From the NCBI GenBank assembly GCA_030039695.1, contig JASHVB010000488.1:1-7224 (forward strand): 7,224 nucleotides of DNA. The letters run 5' to 3'. Source of the stretch: Acetobacteraceae bacterium. GTDB lineage: Bacteria; Pseudomonadota; Alphaproteobacteria; Acetobacterales; Acetobacteraceae. Of this stretch, positions 5,816-7,224 are shown piece after piece; position 1 is the stretch's first letter; the number at the start of each line of letters is the position of its first letter. Below the pieces are notes generated by a model, which had not been told where the DNA came from, did no database searches, and worked only from the letters and a program-made list of their open reading frames with translations. Made by a program: the position numbers and the translations under genes.

Positions 5816-7204
5816 ATGTCGGATGCTGTGGCCACGACGCCGGATGCGGACGTGAGCGTGACCGTCGGCCCCCTGGAGGCGCGCTACCTCGGATCACAAC
5901 TGTATCGCGACGCTGCCGATACAAGTCGCATTACGTCGACGCATTGGCACATCGCCTGGGCCAATGGGCTTGGATGGGGCTTCGACGGCATGGACGGCGC
6001 GATCCTCGCGCTCGTCGCACCGATGCTGATGAAGGAATTCTCGATCACGCTGGGTACCTATCGCAGCGGGGTGCAGATCGCCTCGCTGATCAGCATTATT
6101 GGACTGTATCTATGGCCCTGGCTGGCCGACCGATTGGGGCGCCGCAATATTCTCGCGTTGAACATCGCGATGTACTCGCTGGCGATGCCGTTGGTGGCGC
6201 TGTCGCCGAGTTGGGGTACTTTCGTCGCGTTTTATACACTTGTACGCTTCGCCCTGAACGGCGAGTGGGCCGTCGGCTCGATGTTGGTCGCGGAGACCTG
6301 GCCGGCACGGCTGCGTGGTCTTGTGCTGAGTGTGAATCGTTCGGCCTGGGGCATCGGCGCTGCACTTGCCGGGACCATCGTGACCTTCGTGGTGACGGTA
6401 TGGGGTTGGCGCGCCGCCTTTCTGCTGCCGGTCGTCGTCGCCGTACTTGCCGTCTATGTCCGGCTGCTGTGCCCGGAATCGCCCTATTGGGTGCGCACGC
6501 AGGATCGCCGCCAACGCATACAGGAACGGCTAGCGACCGGCCACGCATTGTCGACCGATGACCAAGCCTGGATCGACAAGGCGGGCAAGTCCGGCTGGCG
6601 GCAATTGTTCCTCCCCGATCTTCTGAACAACACCGTCATGGCGACGTTCGTCGCCAGCATGGCGTTGGTGTCGTACAGCACGGTCGGTCTTTGGATGCCG
6701 CTGTTCCTTGCGCAGCAGCATCACTGGTCGACCGCCGAGTATGGCAGCTTCTACATCTGCTGGGCCTTGTTCGCCACGACGGGGTTCTGGGTAGGTGGCT
6801 GGATGATCGACGCCTTTGGCCGAAGGCTGGGGTTCGCAATCTTGCTAATCGAGGCGGCGATAGGCATGACACTATGGATCTTCGCGACAAACACGCTCGC
6901 GCTGTGGCTGCTGGGCCTGGCATGGGCCTGGGGTTTCATCGGCGTGTGGGGGCCAGTGACGACCTACACGGCGGAGATGTATCCGACCCGGATACGCGGC
7001 GTCGGCAATGGATTCTCCTGGGCAGTGGCATTCCTGATTGGGGCAGTGCTGTGGCCGTTCGTCTCCGTCTGGTTGCGCGAGACTACCGGGTCCTTCGCCG
7101 CAGCGTTTCTGCTGATCCCGCTGTTTCTGCTGGTGATGGCGGCAATCATCTGGTTCTATAGTCCGGAACATGCGCGCAAGGATCTCGATATGATTGCGGT
7201 GTGA
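5816..7204 (+). CDS. MFS transporter, metabolite/aromatic-acid:H+ symporter-like
   Basis: A 462-aa inner-membrane protein of the major facilitator superfamily with about 12 predicted helices, most likely a proton-coupled importer of an organic acid or similar metabolite. After a polar 40-residue N-terminus, helix 1 carries GWGFDGMDGAIL (53-64), like the acidic D-x-x-D helix-1 motif of the aromatic acid:H+ symporter group. Motif A follows in loop 2-3 as LADRLGRRN (103-111). Helix 4 and the next loop show RFALNGEWAVGSMLVAETWP (144-163) then RLRG (165-168), the GEW/AE.WP/RG pattern of sugar and metabolite symporters. The loop at about 219-265 is the central cytoplasmic one (PESPYWVRTQD at 220-230). 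The second half repeats motif A as DAFGRRLG (332-339) and has YTAEMYPTRIRGVGNGFSWA (384-403). The length is normal and the frame intact. Substrate cannot be assigned. The gene stands alone after a 388-bp gap; nothing downstream is readable. Confidence 0.92.
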   Translation: MSDAVATTPDADVSVTVGPLEARYLGSQLYRDAADTSRITSTHWHIAWANGLGWGFDGMDGAILALVAPMLMKEFSITLGTYRSGVQIASLISIIGLYLWPWLADRLGRRNILALNIAMYSLAMPLVALSPSWGTFVAFYTLVRFALNGEWAVGSMLVAETWPARLRGLVLSVNRSAWGIGAALAGTIVTFVVTVWGWRAAFLLPVVVAVLAVYVRLLCPESPYWVRTQDRRQRIQERLATGHALSTDDQAWIDKAGKSGWRQLFLPDLLNNTVMATFVASMALVSYSTVGLWMPLFLAQQHHWSTAEYGSFYICWALFATTGFWVGGWMIDAFGRRLGFAILLIEAAIGMTLWIFATNTLALWLLGLAWAWGFIGVWGPVTTYTAEMYPTRIRGVGNGFSWAVAFLIGAVLWPFVSVWLRETTGSFAAAFLLIPLFLLVMAAIIWFYSPEHARKDLDMIAV

Positions 7205-7224
7205 CAGCGGGTCGAAGATTGCAT

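Noticed and set aside
5530..6561. 343-aa plus-strand frame overlapping the MFS gene
   Set aside because: It is out of frame with the MFS protein and its Arg/His/Gly-rich composition is typical of a shadow frame.

Overview
The window is GC-rich (roughly 60-65% by eye), with dense genes and purine-rich Shine-Dalgarno sites. Together with the protein families present this suggests a proteobacterium, most plausibly a Burkholderiales-type soil or host-associated species. That assignment is an inference from gene style; no rRNA or other taxonomic marker is present.

Layout. (1) 1-1124, minus: a class V PLP aminotransferase of the serine/alanine-glyoxylate type, cut by the left edge so that only its C-terminal tail is missing. 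(2) 1221-1811, plus, divergent from it: a TMEM175/DUF1211 potassium-channel-like gene that is readable in one frame over its whole length but is interrupted by three in-frame stops (TAG, TGA, TAA), so it is a pseudogene. (3) 3441 down to 1881, minus: a compact run of three genes, a 98-aa two-helix membrane protein, a DUF899 thioredoxin-fold protein with a CPSC motif, and an SRPBCC/AHSA1 START-like protein. (4) 3530-5427, plus, divergent from that run across only 88 bp: a 406-aa helix-turn-helix regulator with a helical-repeat N-terminus, then a GTG-started 212-aa beta-propeller protein. (5) 5428-5815: a 388-bp stretch with no supportable gene but with three perfect inverted repeats within about 110 bp. 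(6) 5816-7204, plus: a 12-helix major facilitator superfamily transporter of the metabolite/aromatic-acid:H+ symporter type. The last 20 bases hold nothing identifiable.

How the genes may work together. Blocks 3 and 4 look like one divergent module: a regulator and a ligand-binding or enzymatic propeller on one arm, and a thiol-redox protein, a small-molecule-binding START-fold protein and a small membrane protein on the other. No member has a firmly known substrate, so the module is the best candidate here for an under-described system. The aminotransferase and the transporter at the two ends appear to be ordinary metabolic genes with no visible functional tie to the module.

Most other long open frames in this GC-rich DNA are antisense or out-of-frame shadows of these genes and are not reported.
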